Part shown: positions 1 through 8,023 of the stretch, in pieces
Layout: each line of letters begins with the position of its first letter
Position numbering within the stretch: the first letter of the stretch is position 1
Source of the DNA: an uncultured Verrucomicrobiales bacterium
GTDB lineage: Bacteria > Verrucomicrobiota > Verrucomicrobiia > Limisphaerales > JACDHS01
Assembly (NCBI GenBank): GCA_937983475.1
Contig: CALJZV010000475.1
Coordinates: forward strand, 1 to 20,239
Direction: 5' to 3'
DNA: 20,239 nucleotides
Translations under genes and position numbers: made by a program
The notes under the pieces: generated by a model
What the model was told of the DNA's origin: nothing
Database searches by the model: none
The model's input: the letters and a program-made list of their open reading frames with translations, nothing else

Positions 1-2
1 GC

Positions 3-1490
3 CGGTTGCAGGCCTTGCGCGAGGACAACGACGCCTTTCTCACCCACTCTCTCATTTACCCGTTGATCCAGATTGACCGGCCTGATTTGACTGGGAAGGG
101 GCTTGCCGAAAGCAATACCCGAGTCCGGCGCGGCGCGCTTCTCGCCCTCAATCAAATGAACCATGTTCAGTTGGAAGCCGCCCAGGTTTTGCCCCTGCTG
201 CAATCGGGCGATTTGCAGTTGCAGAAAGCGGCTTTCGACATCGCCATCAAAAACACCAACTGGCTTGGCGAAGTGTCGCAGGTGGTGGACGGTTGGCTGA
301 CTACAGCGGCGCCGACCGGCGAGCAACTCGACTTCTGGCGCGAGGTGTTGGTTCGGGCTTCTGGTTTTGAAGCGATTCAACAGTCCATCGCAAACGCCCT
401 TCAGCGAAATGAAACCCCGCCGGCGACCCGTCTGGCATTGCTGGACATTGTGAAGCAGGCTCCATTGAAGGCGCTTCCCGGCGCCTGGATTTCAGGATTG
501 GAGGCGGTTTTGAATTCTTCGGACAACGAGGCCCGTCAGGCGGCGGTGTCCGTGGCGCAGCAGCGCAACCTGAAACCGCTGGACGCAACATTGAAGGCCA
601 TCGCCAGGAACAAAGCCGAGCCAACGCCGCTGCGAATCGGCTGCGTGGGCACGATTGCGCCGAGGCTCTCGCCCGTGGACGATGATTTGTTTGAAATGCT
701 GCTGCGGCATTTGCAACCGCAGGCCGGACCTTTGATCCGGCTCGACGCCGCGCGAACCATCGCCGCGTTGAAGTTGTCAAACCCGCAATTGATCCGGTTG
801 GCCGCCGCGCTGGAAACCGTGGACGCCCTGGCAATGCCACCGGTGCTTCGGTCCTTTGGGCGCAGCACCGATGAATCTGTCGGTCTCGCGCTGGTCGAGG
901 GCCTGGGCAAGGCGCCCGCCGCGTCCAAGCCCGCCGCAGGCGAGGCCGGGCTTCTATTGAGGAAATATACTGGCAGCGTGCAGGCGGCCGCCAAGCCGCT
1001 TGTGGCCAAACTTGGCGTGGATTTGGAAGCACAGCAAAAGCGGCTGGAGGAGTTGATGCCCCTTATCGAGGGCGGCGATTTCAGCCGCGGCAAGGCGGTG
1101 TTCTTCGGCAAAAAAGCCGCCTGCTACACCTGCCATCGCGTCAGCGGGCAGGGGAATGTCTTTGGGCCCAACCTCACCAAGGTGGGGGGCATCCGCAACG
1201 GTCGCGACCTCCTGGAATCCATCGTCTATCCCAGCGCCAGCGTGGTGCAGGGCTACCACACGTTCGTGATTGATACCGACGACGATGAATCCTACACGGG
1301 TTTGATCACGCGCCAGACGCCTGAGGCGGTTTGGATTCAGGGGGCGGATTTGGTCGAGCGCAAGATTGATCAGAAGCGCATCAAGTCCATGACCGAATCG
1401 GCCCTGTCCGTGATGCCCCAGGGACTGGACACCTCCTTGTCAGAAAATGAACTGCGCGACCTGATGGCCTTCCTGCAGCAGTTGAAGTAG
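3..1490 (+). CDS. PVC-type haem c / HEAT-repeat protein, C-terminal part (5' truncated)
   Basis: The reading frame is open at the left window edge, so the true start lies upstream and the TTG at position 6 is only an in-frame codon. The N-terminal ~340 residues are alpha-helical with HEAT/ARM-like repeats (for example around the segment NTRVRRGALLAL). The last ~140 residues form a small cytochrome c domain with a CxxCH haem site at bases 1122-1136 (Cys-Tyr-Thr-Cys-His), followed by a GPNLTKVGG segment and a typical C-terminal helix. This layout matches the C-terminus of the large PVC-group proteins that join a sugar-dehydrogenase-like propeller, HEAT repeats and a haem-binding CxxCH domain. 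They are usually secreted and thought to oxidise sugars or related compounds, passing electrons to the haem. The substrate cannot be told, because the propeller lies outside the window. The gene converges on the YqgE-family gene with 22 bases between stop codons. Confidence 0.85.
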   Translation, partial: RLQALREDNDAFLTHSLIYPLIQIDRPDLTGKGLAESNTRVRRGALLALNQMNHVQLEAAQVLPLLQSGDLQLQKAAFDIAIKNTNWLGEVSQVVDGWLTTAAPTGEQLDFWREVLVRASGFEAIQQSIANALQRNETPPATRLALLDIVKQAPLKALPGAWISGLEAVLNSSDNEARQAAVSVAQQRNLKPLDATLKAIARNKAEPTPLRIGCVGTIAPRLSPVDDDLFEMLLRHLQPQAGPLIRLDAARTIAALKLSNPQLIRLAAALETVDALAMPPVLRSFGRSTDESVGLALVEGLGKAPAASKPAAGEAGLLLRKYTGSVQAAAKPLVAKLGVDLEAQQKRLEELMPLIEGGDFSRGKAVFFGKKAACYTCHRVSGQGNVFGPNLTKVGGIRNGRDLLESIVYPSASVVQGYHTFVIDTDDDESYTGLITRQTPEAVWIQGADLVERKIDQKRIKSMTESALSVMPQGLDTSLSENELRDLMAFLQQLK

Positions 1491-1512
1491 ACATATTGGC
1501 TACAGGCCATAA

Positions 1513-2073
1513 TTAATTCCACGACAAATCCTCGGGCGCTTCGGACAGCAACCGAAACTCCCAGCCCTTCTCCATGAGGATGGTTTTCCAGAGGGTTTCC
1601 GGTTTGGAGTCGAACACCAGGTCAAGCGAGGCGGGATGGGTCAACCAGGCGCCGCGTTTCATTTCGTCCTCAAGCTGGCCGGGGCTCCATCCGGCATACC
1701 CGGCGAACATGCGAATTTTTTGAGTGGTGGAATACGATTCGCCGATTTCAAGCAAGGCATCGAGGGAGTGGCCAAGGTTCAAATTGGGCAGCACATTCGC
1801 GTGGGGAACAAAAACATCGCTATGAAGAAAACTCAGCGCCGCGGGCTGCACCGGGCCGCCGAGGAACAAGGGCTGTTCCTTTAAATTATCGGGCAGGTCG
1901 GCCACGAGCATTTCACCCACCTTGTTGCCGCTGGCTCGGTTGAGCACCAGTCCGAGAGCGCCCTCGGCGTCATGCTGGCAAATGAGCACCACGGTCCGGT
2001 GGAAGAAGGACCCCGCCAGTTTGCCGCCGTCCAACAGCAACTGGCCTTTTAGAAATTTGGAGGCATTGGACAT
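1513..2073 (-). CDS. YqgE/AlgH family protein (UPF0301)
   Basis: The product has 186 residues, the usual size for the YqgE/AlgH family. Family features seen are an N-terminal LKGQLLL...F.RTVVLIC block, the GALGLVLNR segment, a FLGGPV motif near the middle, and the MFAGYAGWSPGQLEDE motif that is the best signature of the family. No signal peptide or membrane segment is visible, so it should be cytoplasmic. The biochemical function of the family is not settled. AlgH was named in Pseudomonas for an effect on alginate regulation, but the name should not be carried over here. The ATG at 2073 is chosen because the family N-terminus begins right after it. No clear Shine-Dalgarno lies before it. It is on the same strand as, and 99 bases downstream of, the GH25 gene, so co-transcription is possible. 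Confidence 0.9.
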   Translation of the reverse strand: MSNASKFLKGQLLLDGGKLAGSFFHRTVVLICQHDAEGALGLVLNRASGNKVGEMLVADLPDNLKEQPLFLGGPVQPAALSFLHSDVFVPHANVLPNLNLGHSLDALLEIGESYSTTQKIRMFAGYAGWSPGQLEDEMKRGAWLTHPASLDLVFDSKPETLWKTILMEKGWEFRLLSEAPEDLSWN

Positions 2074-2172
2074 CTGAATTGATGTGCTTCAATTTGCCGC
2101 AAGTGAACGGGCCTGACAACGGCCAATCCCACAGCGGTATTATCCTCGATAAACAGCCCTTTGTGTAGCTGC

Positions 2173-5100
2173 TTATTCCTTTCTAAGGCGGAAAAACCGG
2201 TAAGGCGCGTTTGTCATGATTTCCGAGAAGTCGAAGTTGCCATTGACGCCGATGGCCAAGTTGGTCACAGGCGTCCAGTTGGTGAAGGGCGATGAGGTCG
2301 CTTCTACAACATAGTTTCCGGTTTTTCCTTTGCCGCGAAGGATTAATTGAGGCCCAATGGACATTTCGTGGAAGCGCAAGGGCTCATTTGGCATGAGGAT
2401 GCGAACTGCCATGAGGCCATTGTTGGCGTTGAGCGCATAAATCACGTCATCGCCGAAACGCACCGCGCCGGTGCCGGTGTGGGTGTTGTTATTATCCGTG
2501 AGGAACCGGTTCGTGCCAATCAGCATCGGCGTGTAACTCGGCGAACTAAGATCGTAAACCCGCAGGTGATTCGGGCTGTTCACATGAATGCCCGCGAGAA
2601 TATTGAGCGAGGAACTGAAACCGATCGGGTTCACGGCTGTCGGAACCTCGTTGTCATTATAAAGACGGAGCGTGGAAGCCGTTCCCGCACCCAGATTGAA
2701 CGAGAGCAACCGCAGAAGATTCGTGTGCGTCGTTCCCCAAATCGTGTCGCCTCGGCCGAAGGTGACGTTCAAACCGCAATGACCGCTGGGCGCATCGGTC
2801 AAGTTGATGACGTTGGGCGTGAAGTTCAGACCATCGGTCGTTGTGAGCAAAATCACATTCGTTCCCTGTCGCGGTCCGATGAGGATTTGCGTATTGGTTC
2901 CCGAACCGCGCACGTCAAAAGTGTCGCCCCAACGATAGCCCGGCGTGCCCGGACTCGGATCACCGGAAAACGCAACGGTCGGCACGGTGTTGGAACTATC
3001 ATTGGCCCAGCGATAAATTTTGAATGGGTTGGAACTGGCTTTGAGGTTGCAGGCGTAGATCGCGCCGTCTTCGGCGGCGGCGATCAGCAACAAGAAATAA
3101 GAATTATTCAATCCGCCCGTGACGCCGTTCGTGTTCAGGGTCCAGAGGTCCGCGCCGGTGTCGGCATTGAGCACATGGACGGTTGGCGTCATGCGATGGA
3201 CCAACAACAGTCGGCGCGTGACGGGATTGTAGGTCATCCCGCGCTGTTCCGGCAGGTCGTTGGTGGTGAGATAGGAGCGGGAATAAGGCGGCAATTGCCA
3301 AAGAACTTCCAGCAGCGGCAGCGCGAGAGTCGCCACCTGACTGGTCGCGGAGCTGTAAGGATTGCTGACGACCGCGTGGTAATTGCCCAGTTGATTTGTT
3401 GTCACGCTGTTCAATGTCAGACTGGAATTCGTTGCGCCGGAAAGCGGACTACTCTGGAAAAACCATTGATAAGAAAGCGGCGCAGTGCCGGTCGCGCCAA
3501 CCGTGAAGTTTGCAGCATTTCCAATCGCCACATTCGTGCTTTGCGGATGCGTGGTGATAGTGACCGGCGTTACCACAGTCAGGGTCGCGGCTGCGCTGGT
3601 CGCATTGCCCTGGGCATTGCTGACAAACACCGTGTAATTGCCAGCATCGGCTGGCTGCGCGTTGACGCGCGTGTAAGTTGAGTTCGTTGCATTGGCAATG
3701 TTCGCGCCGTTGAATCGCCATTGGTAAGAAAGCGGCGCGGTGCCGGAGGCCGTGACAGACAAATTGGCATTCTGTCCGGCCATCACTGTAAGGCTGCTTG
3801 GGCCGGATGTGATGGAGGGCGGCGTCGGAACGCCTTGCCCAATCAGCACCTGACTCGTGACCAAACCGCCTTGGCCGTCATCAAGCGTGTAGCTGAATCG
3901 GTCAGCAACATTGGCATTGTTAAAGTAGTAAATATTGGTGCTGTCGCTGGTGAGTGAAATTCCATTGGTGGTCACCGAGTCAAAGCTCGCGAGGGAAAGC
4001 GGATTGCCGTCGGCATCCGAGCCGCTGCCAATCAGCGTGGCTTTAGGAATGGTGAGCGTCTGTCCGGGCGTGCTATTAAAACCGATCCAGACGGCCGTCG
4101 GCTTGCGGTTCACGCGAATCGTTCCGTTCACGGCGAGATTGCCCAGAAACCAATTCAAATTCGTGCTGAGCGAAGGAAGATTTGTGGCCGTAAAATTGCC
4201 GCTGTAAGAATTCGCTGAAAACAGCGTGAACAGTTCACCGCCGGTGAGCGCCGCGCCGATGTTGCTGACGACCAACCGGCCGCCGAAGTTCAATGCACCG
4301 CCAGAGCGGGCTATCCGGTCCGATTGCGGCGAACCGCCATTGCGATCGATCCGGAAAAAATTGGTGCCGTTGAGAACCGGCGTGCTGCCGAAGGTCAACG
4401 TGCCCAACGCGGCGTCGGTGCCCGGCGCAACCGTTCCACCGCTGTTGATCGTGGCAACGCCGGAAATCGTGCCGGTGCCGCCGAGCGTACCACCGCTGAT
4501 CGTCACACTGCCGCTTCCAGTGCCCGACCCGGTGGTGTTGTTGACGAACAGTTTTCCGGCATTGACGACCGTGCCGCCCGCGAAGCTGTTGGCCGCGTTC
4601 AAACGCAACGTGCCAGCGCCGTTCTTGGTGAGCGCACCGTTCTGAACCGGCACATTTACCGACAAATCCGCGCCGCTGTTGATCGATAACGCGCGTATGC
4701 CGTCTGCGAGATCGACCGTACCCGAGTTACCGAAACCGCTTCCGTTCACAATGCTGAACAGCCCGTTGCTCCAGCTGTTCAAATTCACATTGCCAGTGAG
4801 GGCCAGCGTTGCGGAGGTGACGCCCTGCATCAGAACGATCTGAGAAAAATTTAATGTCCCGCCACCCACGGTAAATGTTTGCAAAGGATCTACCTGGAGC
4901 GTGTGAACGGCGAGTGTGGCGTTGTTCAACGCAACCGGTGCAGAGAATTGAGCAGACATTGTGGTGGAATCCCACGAAGGCGTGTAGTTGATCGTGAGTG
5001 AGCCGCCGGTGATGTTCAGGCTCTCTCTCGCGAAAAGTTTGCGGATGTTATGCGTGCCTGAGGCGAGTGTGACGATGATGTTGGCGTTGGGACGGTCCAG

Positions 5101-6192
5101 AACGATCGTGTCATTCGTGCTGGGCAGACGTGGCGTTGGCAGGGGACCTGTTGCCACTGGCGCGACCTGGCCTGGACCTGGCACCGGCTGAATCGGCGTC
5201 TGGCCGCTGTTCCAGTTGGTAATCGTGGTCCATTGGCCGCTGCTGTCGTGCCACCACACGGCGGGCACGAGAAAATCTTTCACGAACTCAATGCCGCCTT
5301 GAGCGACGTTGCCGTCGAGGTTGCTGTTTCCGTTGTTGAAACTTTGCAGGCGATCGCCGCTGCCATACTGCCAGAACGACCAAGGATGCCCGTTCGGATA
5401 GGGATTTTCCACCGTGTGATTCGGATTCCATTTGCCGTAAACATTAGCCGTCGATGGACTTGGTGGCGGATGATCCACCTGCAAATCGCCGAGGTAAGGA
5501 TTGCCACTGCCATACGGATAGCGAGCAATCCAAAAATGCGGATGCACTGCGGGGACGGTGGAATTGATGTAGTTGGCGTAGCTTTGGTTGACGTAAATCA
5601 AGGGCCGGATGCGCATCACCTCATAGATGCGATCCGAGAAATCGACGCAAAACTGCGAGAGTGCCGTGGATGTTCTTTGCGGATTCCCGGCCTCCAGATC
5701 ATGGACTGGAAGGAGATAGCCGGGCCGCATGTAAGGTCCGGCCATTTGGATAAAATGATCGGCTTCATCGGTTCCAGTGTTGGCGATGCCCCCGGAGTTA
5801 AGCGTGCTTTCAATGATGTCCGGACGAGAAAAATGATAGGAGCCTGCCAACATCCCTGCGGCTGTGGCACGATTTATATTTTGGATGTAATAAGGGTCGT
5901 CGTAGCGCTGGGAAAATGTGTTTTGGCCAGGCGGGTTGTTATTGCCGGCATTGCTCTGGTTGTAATATCCGGTCGTGCCGCCGCGGCTAGACCGAATAAA
6001 AACAAACCGGCGATTTTCATTTGTCCGGATATTATTCCAAGTCGTCTGCGAAATATCCCCCTGCCACGCGGAGACATCGATGCCAAGGACACGCTGGTTT
6101 TGGGCTGCGGCATTGTCACTACACAGGCAACAGGCAACGATGGAGGCGGACAATAGCGAACGACTGAACACAAAAGGCGAGGAATGTTTCAT
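2173..6192 (-). CDS. Secreted multidomain GH25 (lysozyme-type) protein with autotransporter-type and Ig-like modules
   Basis: About 1339 residues from the ATG at 6192. In-frame ATG 6228 and TTG 6252 lie upstream, but the start at 6192 gives a clean signal peptide (KHSSPFVFSR, then a hydrophobic stretch and an AAA-Q cleavage site). Domains in order, in rough residues: GH25 muramidase fold 35-290, with the GIDVSAWQG start, the catalytic-type DLE motif, FWIARYP, and the closing FWQYGSGD and LDGNV motifs; beta-rich passenger with an autotransporter-associated repeat (about 517-590, NGAGTLRLN, GGTVVNAGKL and repeated SGGT.. units); a cadherin-like module (about 690-780, SDADGNPL and YTLDDGQGG); two Ig-like domains (787-955); a probable beta-propeller resembling DUF4623-type proteins (960-1270); and a short C-terminal beta module ending in YRFFRLRKE. 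GH25 enzymes cut the MurNAc-GlcNAc bond of peptidoglycan. No autotransporter beta-barrel is present. It probably acts outside the cell or on the surface, on the cell wall or a similar polymer. Confidence 0.85.
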   Translation of the reverse strand: MKHSSPFVFSRSLLSASIVACCLCSDNAAAQNQRVLGIDVSAWQGDISQTTWNNIRTNENRRFVFIRSSRGGTTGYYNQSNAGNNNPPGQNTFSQRYDDPYYIQNINRATAAGMLAGSYHFSRPDIIESTLNSGGIANTGTDEADHFIQMAGPYMRPGYLLPVHDLEAGNPQRTSTALSQFCVDFSDRIYEVMRIRPLIYVNQSYANYINSTVPAVHPHFWIARYPYGSGNPYLGDLQVDHPPPSPSTANVYGKWNPNHTVENPYPNGHPWSFWQYGSGDRLQSFNNGNSNLDGNVAQGGIEFVKDFLVPAVWWHDSSGQWTTITNWNSGQTPIQPVPGPGQVAPVATGPLPTPRLPSTNDTIVLDRPNANIIVTLASGTHNIRKLFARESLNITGGSLTINYTPSWDSTTMSAQFSAPVALNNATLAVHTLQVDPLQTFTVGGGTLNFSQIVLMQGVTSATLALTGNVNLNSWSNGLFSIVNGSGFGNSGTVDLADGIRALSINSGADLSVNVPVQNGALTKNGAGTLRLNAANSFAGGTVVNAGKLFVNNTTGSGTGSGSVTISGGTLGGTGTISGVATINSGGTVAPGTDAALGTLTFGSTPVLNGTNFFRIDRNGGSPQSDRIARSGGALNFGGRLVVSNIGAALTGGELFTLFSANSYSGNFTATNLPSLSTNLNWFLGNLAVNGTIRVNRKPTAVWIGFNSTPGQTLTIPKATLIGSGSDADGNPLSLASFDSVTTNGISLTSDSTNIYYFNNANVADRFSYTLDDGQGGLVTSQVLIGQGVPTPPSITSGPSSLTVMAGQNANLSVTASGTAPLSYQWRFNGANIANATNSTYTRVNAQPADAGNYTVFVSNAQGNATSAAATLTVVTPVTITTHPQSTNVAIGNAANFTVGATGTAPLSYQWFFQSSPLSGATNSSLTLNSVTTNQLGNYHAVVSNPYSSATSQVATLALPLLEVLWQLPPYSRSYLTTNDLPEQRGMTYNPVTRRLLLVHRMTPTVHVLNADTGADLWTLNTNGVTGGLNNSYFLLLIAAAEDGAIYACNLKASSNPFKIYRWANDSSNTVPTVAFSGDPSPGTPGYRWGDTFDVRGSGTNTQILIGPRQGTNVILLTTTDGLNFTPNVINLTDAPSGHCGLNVTFGRGDTIWGTTHTNLLRLLSFNLGAGTASTLRLYNDNEVPTAVNPIGFSSSLNILAGIHVNSPNHLRVYDLSSPSYTPMLIGTNRFLTDNNNTHTGTGAVRFGDDVIYALNANNGLMAVRILMPNEPLRFHEMSIGPQLILRGKGKTGNYVVEATSSPFTNWTPVTNLAIGVNGNFDFSEIMTNAPYRFFRLRKE
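3321..3823 (-). repeat. Two tandem Ig-like domain repeats in the GH25 protein
   Basis: Two units of roughly 83 residues follow each other. Each starts with a PPSITSGPSS or VTITTHPQS type strand and carries the core PLSYQW (the conserved Trp), then an NATNSTYT or GATNSSLT turn. Each ends with a [DAG or LG]NY..VVSN segment and a final ATL strand. They match the I-set-like bacterial Ig repeats and closely resemble the seven copies in the GH43 protein at 13402-15215. Such repeats usually act as spacers or adhesive modules on the cell surface. Confidence 0.85.
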
Positions 6193-6292
6193 GAGTAACA
6201 CAGCAAGGAACTTTCCATACCTCAACATAAATTCAAGCTGTGAGCGAGGCAATTTTGATGGGGAATAGCTTGCTTGGGCAACCGGTTATGTA

Positions 6293-6973
6293 TCACATTG
6301 GCTGGTTCACCGTCGCCCGTAATTCATCAATCTTATTGTGTAGATTCTGGCCGGGACAGGCTGTCTGAGCGTAGTCCTTGTGGGTTTTTATTTTCTCGGA
6401 AGGCACTTTGTATTTGTGCGCGAGCCACGCCACCAATTGTTTTGTGGATGCCATTTGTTCTGCTGTGGGATGCTCCACATCAAAGCTGCCCTCCAACGTC
6501 ACCAGCACATGGCCCGTAGGATCGTATGCCGTGTTGGTGTCTCCCACGTAATCGACCTCGCGTCCCTCGCCGATCTGGCCATTTACAGCGATGTAATAGT
6601 GATACGGCACATCAGGCCAAGCGGGCTTGACCTTGCCAGTGTCCAACTTGTCCTCGCGTTGGGAAAAGGCCTGCAAGCCTTTGAGCTTGTCCGCCAGGGA
6701 GCGGTTGGGGTTCTGCTTGGTGCCGGTGTGGTGAATGGTGATGAATTGCGGCGTGTGCGGGGTCATTTGCGCCACTGGCGGCTTGGCGTTCCACTCGGCG
6801 CGGGAAAGAAGGGCTGGCTCCGGCGGAGCGGGAATCGTTGGAGGAGTGGAAGGGGTTGCCTCCGAAGCGGGCGAGGTGTCCTGCGGCGAAGTTGATTTTC
6901 GGCATGCAGAAGCGCTCAACAGCAGCGCGGCAAGAATTGCGGCCGAGGCAAAATGGAAAAAAAAGTGAGGCAT
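6293..6973 (-). CDS. Secreted PGRP/Amidase_2 family N-acetylmuramoyl-L-alanine amidase
   Basis: 226 residues. The N-terminus has a signal peptide (hydrophobic residues 8-20) ending in SASAC. Cys24 could carry a lipid, but Ala at the -3 position makes a poor lipobox. A Pro/Ser/Thr-rich linker runs to about residue 54. The peptidoglycan-recognition fold then spans about 55-220: LSRAEW opening, ITIHHTG with zinc ligand His81, PYHYYIA with the active-site-region Tyr, then THKDYAQTACPG with His198 and Cys206. All zinc ligands of the catalytic members (His, His, Cys) are present, so it should be an active amidase that cuts the bond between MurNAc and L-Ala in peptidoglycan, in the periplasm or outside the cell. 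It lies about 100 bases upstream of the GH25 gene on the same strand, suggesting a shared transcript. It diverges from the vWA gene across a 193-base spacer. No Shine-Dalgarno is visible. Confidence 0.9.
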   Translation of the reverse strand: MPHFFFHFASAAILAALLLSASACRKSTSPQDTSPASEATPSTPPTIPAPPEPALLSRAEWNAKPPVAQMTPHTPQFITIHHTGTKQNPNRSLADKLKGLQAFSQREDKLDTGKVKPAWPDVPYHYYIAVNGQIGEGREVDYVGDTNTAYDPTGHVLVTLEGSFDVEHPTAEQMASTKQLVAWLAHKYKVPSEKIKTHKDYAQTACPGQNLHNKIDELRATVNQPM

Positions 6974-7048
6974 GCTGTTTGATTGCTCAACTGTCCTTGT
7001 GCGTAAAGGTTAAATAAAGCGCCTTACGGAATATTTCTGCCGGTTTTT

Positions 7049-7077
7049 ACATTAAAAAGTTCATAGCCAGGAATCAA
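7049..7077 (-). promoter_or_regulatory. Possible promoter for the amidase-GH25 gene pair
   Basis: Read on the minus strand, TTGATT (7072-7077) is followed after 17 bases by TAATGT (7049-7054), 75 bases before the amidase start codon. The -35 box is fair and the -10 box is poor against the sigma-70 consensus, so this is only a candidate, supported mainly by spacing and location in the divergent spacer. Confidence 0.2.
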
Positions 7078-7091
7078 ACCCGTCTTTCGGA

Positions 7092-7120
7092 TTGATTTGG
7101 GCTTGGAAAGATTTTACTAC
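7092..7120 (+). promoter_or_regulatory. Possible promoter for the vWA-PP2C-kinase operon
   Basis: TTGATT (7092-7097), a 17-base spacer and TACTAC (7115-7120) lie 46 bases before the vWA start codon. The spacer length is ideal and the -10 box is weak. It sits in the 193-base spacer shared with the divergent amidase gene. This is the only plausible sigma-70-like pair seen there on the plus strand. Confidence 0.25.
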
Positions 7121-7166
7121 TTAACAGGTCAATTTGTATGCGGCACGGTAATTATTTTCACAGCTC

Positions 7167-8006
7167 ATGCCTTACATTGCCGAAATCAGTCGGGCCAACC
7201 CCAGCGCATTTGTTTTCTTGATAGACCAGTCAGGATCCATGTCGGAGTCCATTGCCGGCAGCCCTGAGAACAAGCGCAAATGCGACAGCGTCGCTGACGC
7301 CATCAACCGGTTGTTGCATAATCTCATCATCAAATGCGCTCGTGGCGAAGGCGTGCGTAACTTCTACGAAGTTGCGGTGATTGGATACGGCGCTCAAGTG
7401 ATGCCAGCGTTCAGCGGGAAACTGGCCGGGCGAGATTTGGTAACCATAGGCGAAATAGCCAATTCCCCCGCACGAGTCGAGGAACGCGTCCGGCAGATAG
7501 ACGACGGCGCGGGGGGAACTGTTCCGCAAAAGGTTAAATTTCCCGTCTGGTTTGAGCCTGTGGCCAGGGGCACCACGCCAATGGGCGAGGCGCTGAGCAT
7601 GGCCCACCATGCGCTCGAAAGCTGGGTGGGACGGCATCCAAACTCCTATCCGCCCATCGTCATCAACATTACCGACGGCGAGGCGACTGATTCCGGGCCC
7701 GTGCCGCAGGCGGAAGCGCTTTGTTCTTTGGCCACCAATGATGGGAATGTTCTCTTGTTCAACTGTCATATTTCCAACAAGCCCCTCGACCCGATTGTGT
7801 TTCCTGACAACGATGATGTGTTGCCGGACTCCTTTGCACGGACGCTTTATAGCGTCTCCAGCCTTCTGCCCGATGGCTTGAGGGAGTTGGCTCGGAGCGA
7901 GAATTTTGAATTTGGTCCGACAACCCGCGGATTTGCGTTCAACGCGGATTTGGTGGAATTGATTCGGTTTTTGGACATTGGCACTCGAGCCAGCAATCTT
8001 CGTTAA
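7167..8006 (+). CDS. TerY-like von Willebrand factor A domain protein (triad gene 1)
   Basis: 279 residues, one vWA domain filling almost the whole protein. The metal-ion-dependent adhesion site is complete: Asp20-x-Ser22-Gly-Ser24, Thr136/Thr137 in GTTPMG, and Asp170 in ITDGEATD. The C-terminus holds the GFAFNADLVELIRFLDIGTR segment, typical of TerY-type vWA proteins. There is no signal peptide, so it should be cytoplasmic. In this family the vWA protein is thought to act as a metal-dependent scaffold that works with a partner PP2C phosphatase and kinase; here those are the next two genes. The ATG at 7167 is the first start in frame and no Shine-Dalgarno precedes it. The stop lies 17 bases before the phosphatase start, so the three genes form one operon. 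The role in this organism is inferred from context. Confidence 0.88.
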   Translation: MPYIAEISRANPSAFVFLIDQSGSMSESIAGSPENKRKCDSVADAINRLLHNLIIKCARGEGVRNFYEVAVIGYGAQVMPAFSGKLAGRDLVTIGEIANSPARVEERVRQIDDGAGGTVPQKVKFPVWFEPVARGTTPMGEALSMAHHALESWVGRHPNSYPPIVINITDGEATDSGPVPQAEALCSLATNDGNVLLFNCHISNKPLDPIVFPDNDDVLPDSFARTLYSVSSLLPDGLRELARSENFEFGPTTRGFAFNADLVELIRFLDIGTRASNLR

Positions 8007-8023
8007 ATCTCCTTTATTCACTT

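Noticed and set aside
301..1032. Open frame of 243 codons on the minus strand
   Set aside because: It is antisense to the HEAT-repeat region, very rich in Arg, Pro and Ala, and typical of GC-rich shadow frames.
1497..1509. Small inverted repeat TGGC-N5-GCCA between convergent genes, as a bidirectional terminator
   Set aside because: The stem has only four pairs and there is no T-run, so it is not strong enough to call.
2347..3681. Long open frame of 444 codons on the plus strand
   Set aside because: It lies opposite the GH25 gene. Its translation is rich in Arg, Gly, Val and His with no recognisable domain, and the minus-strand frame has clear Ig and propeller features. It is a shadow of codon bias.
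5233..6156. Open frame of 307 codons on the plus strand
   Set aside because: It is antisense to the GH25 catalytic domain, whose motifs are intact on the minus strand. No domain is seen in the plus-strand product.
2173..6192. Classical type V autotransporter
   Set aside because: Passenger-type repeats are present, but the C-terminus is a propeller and small beta module rather than a 12-strand translocator barrel.
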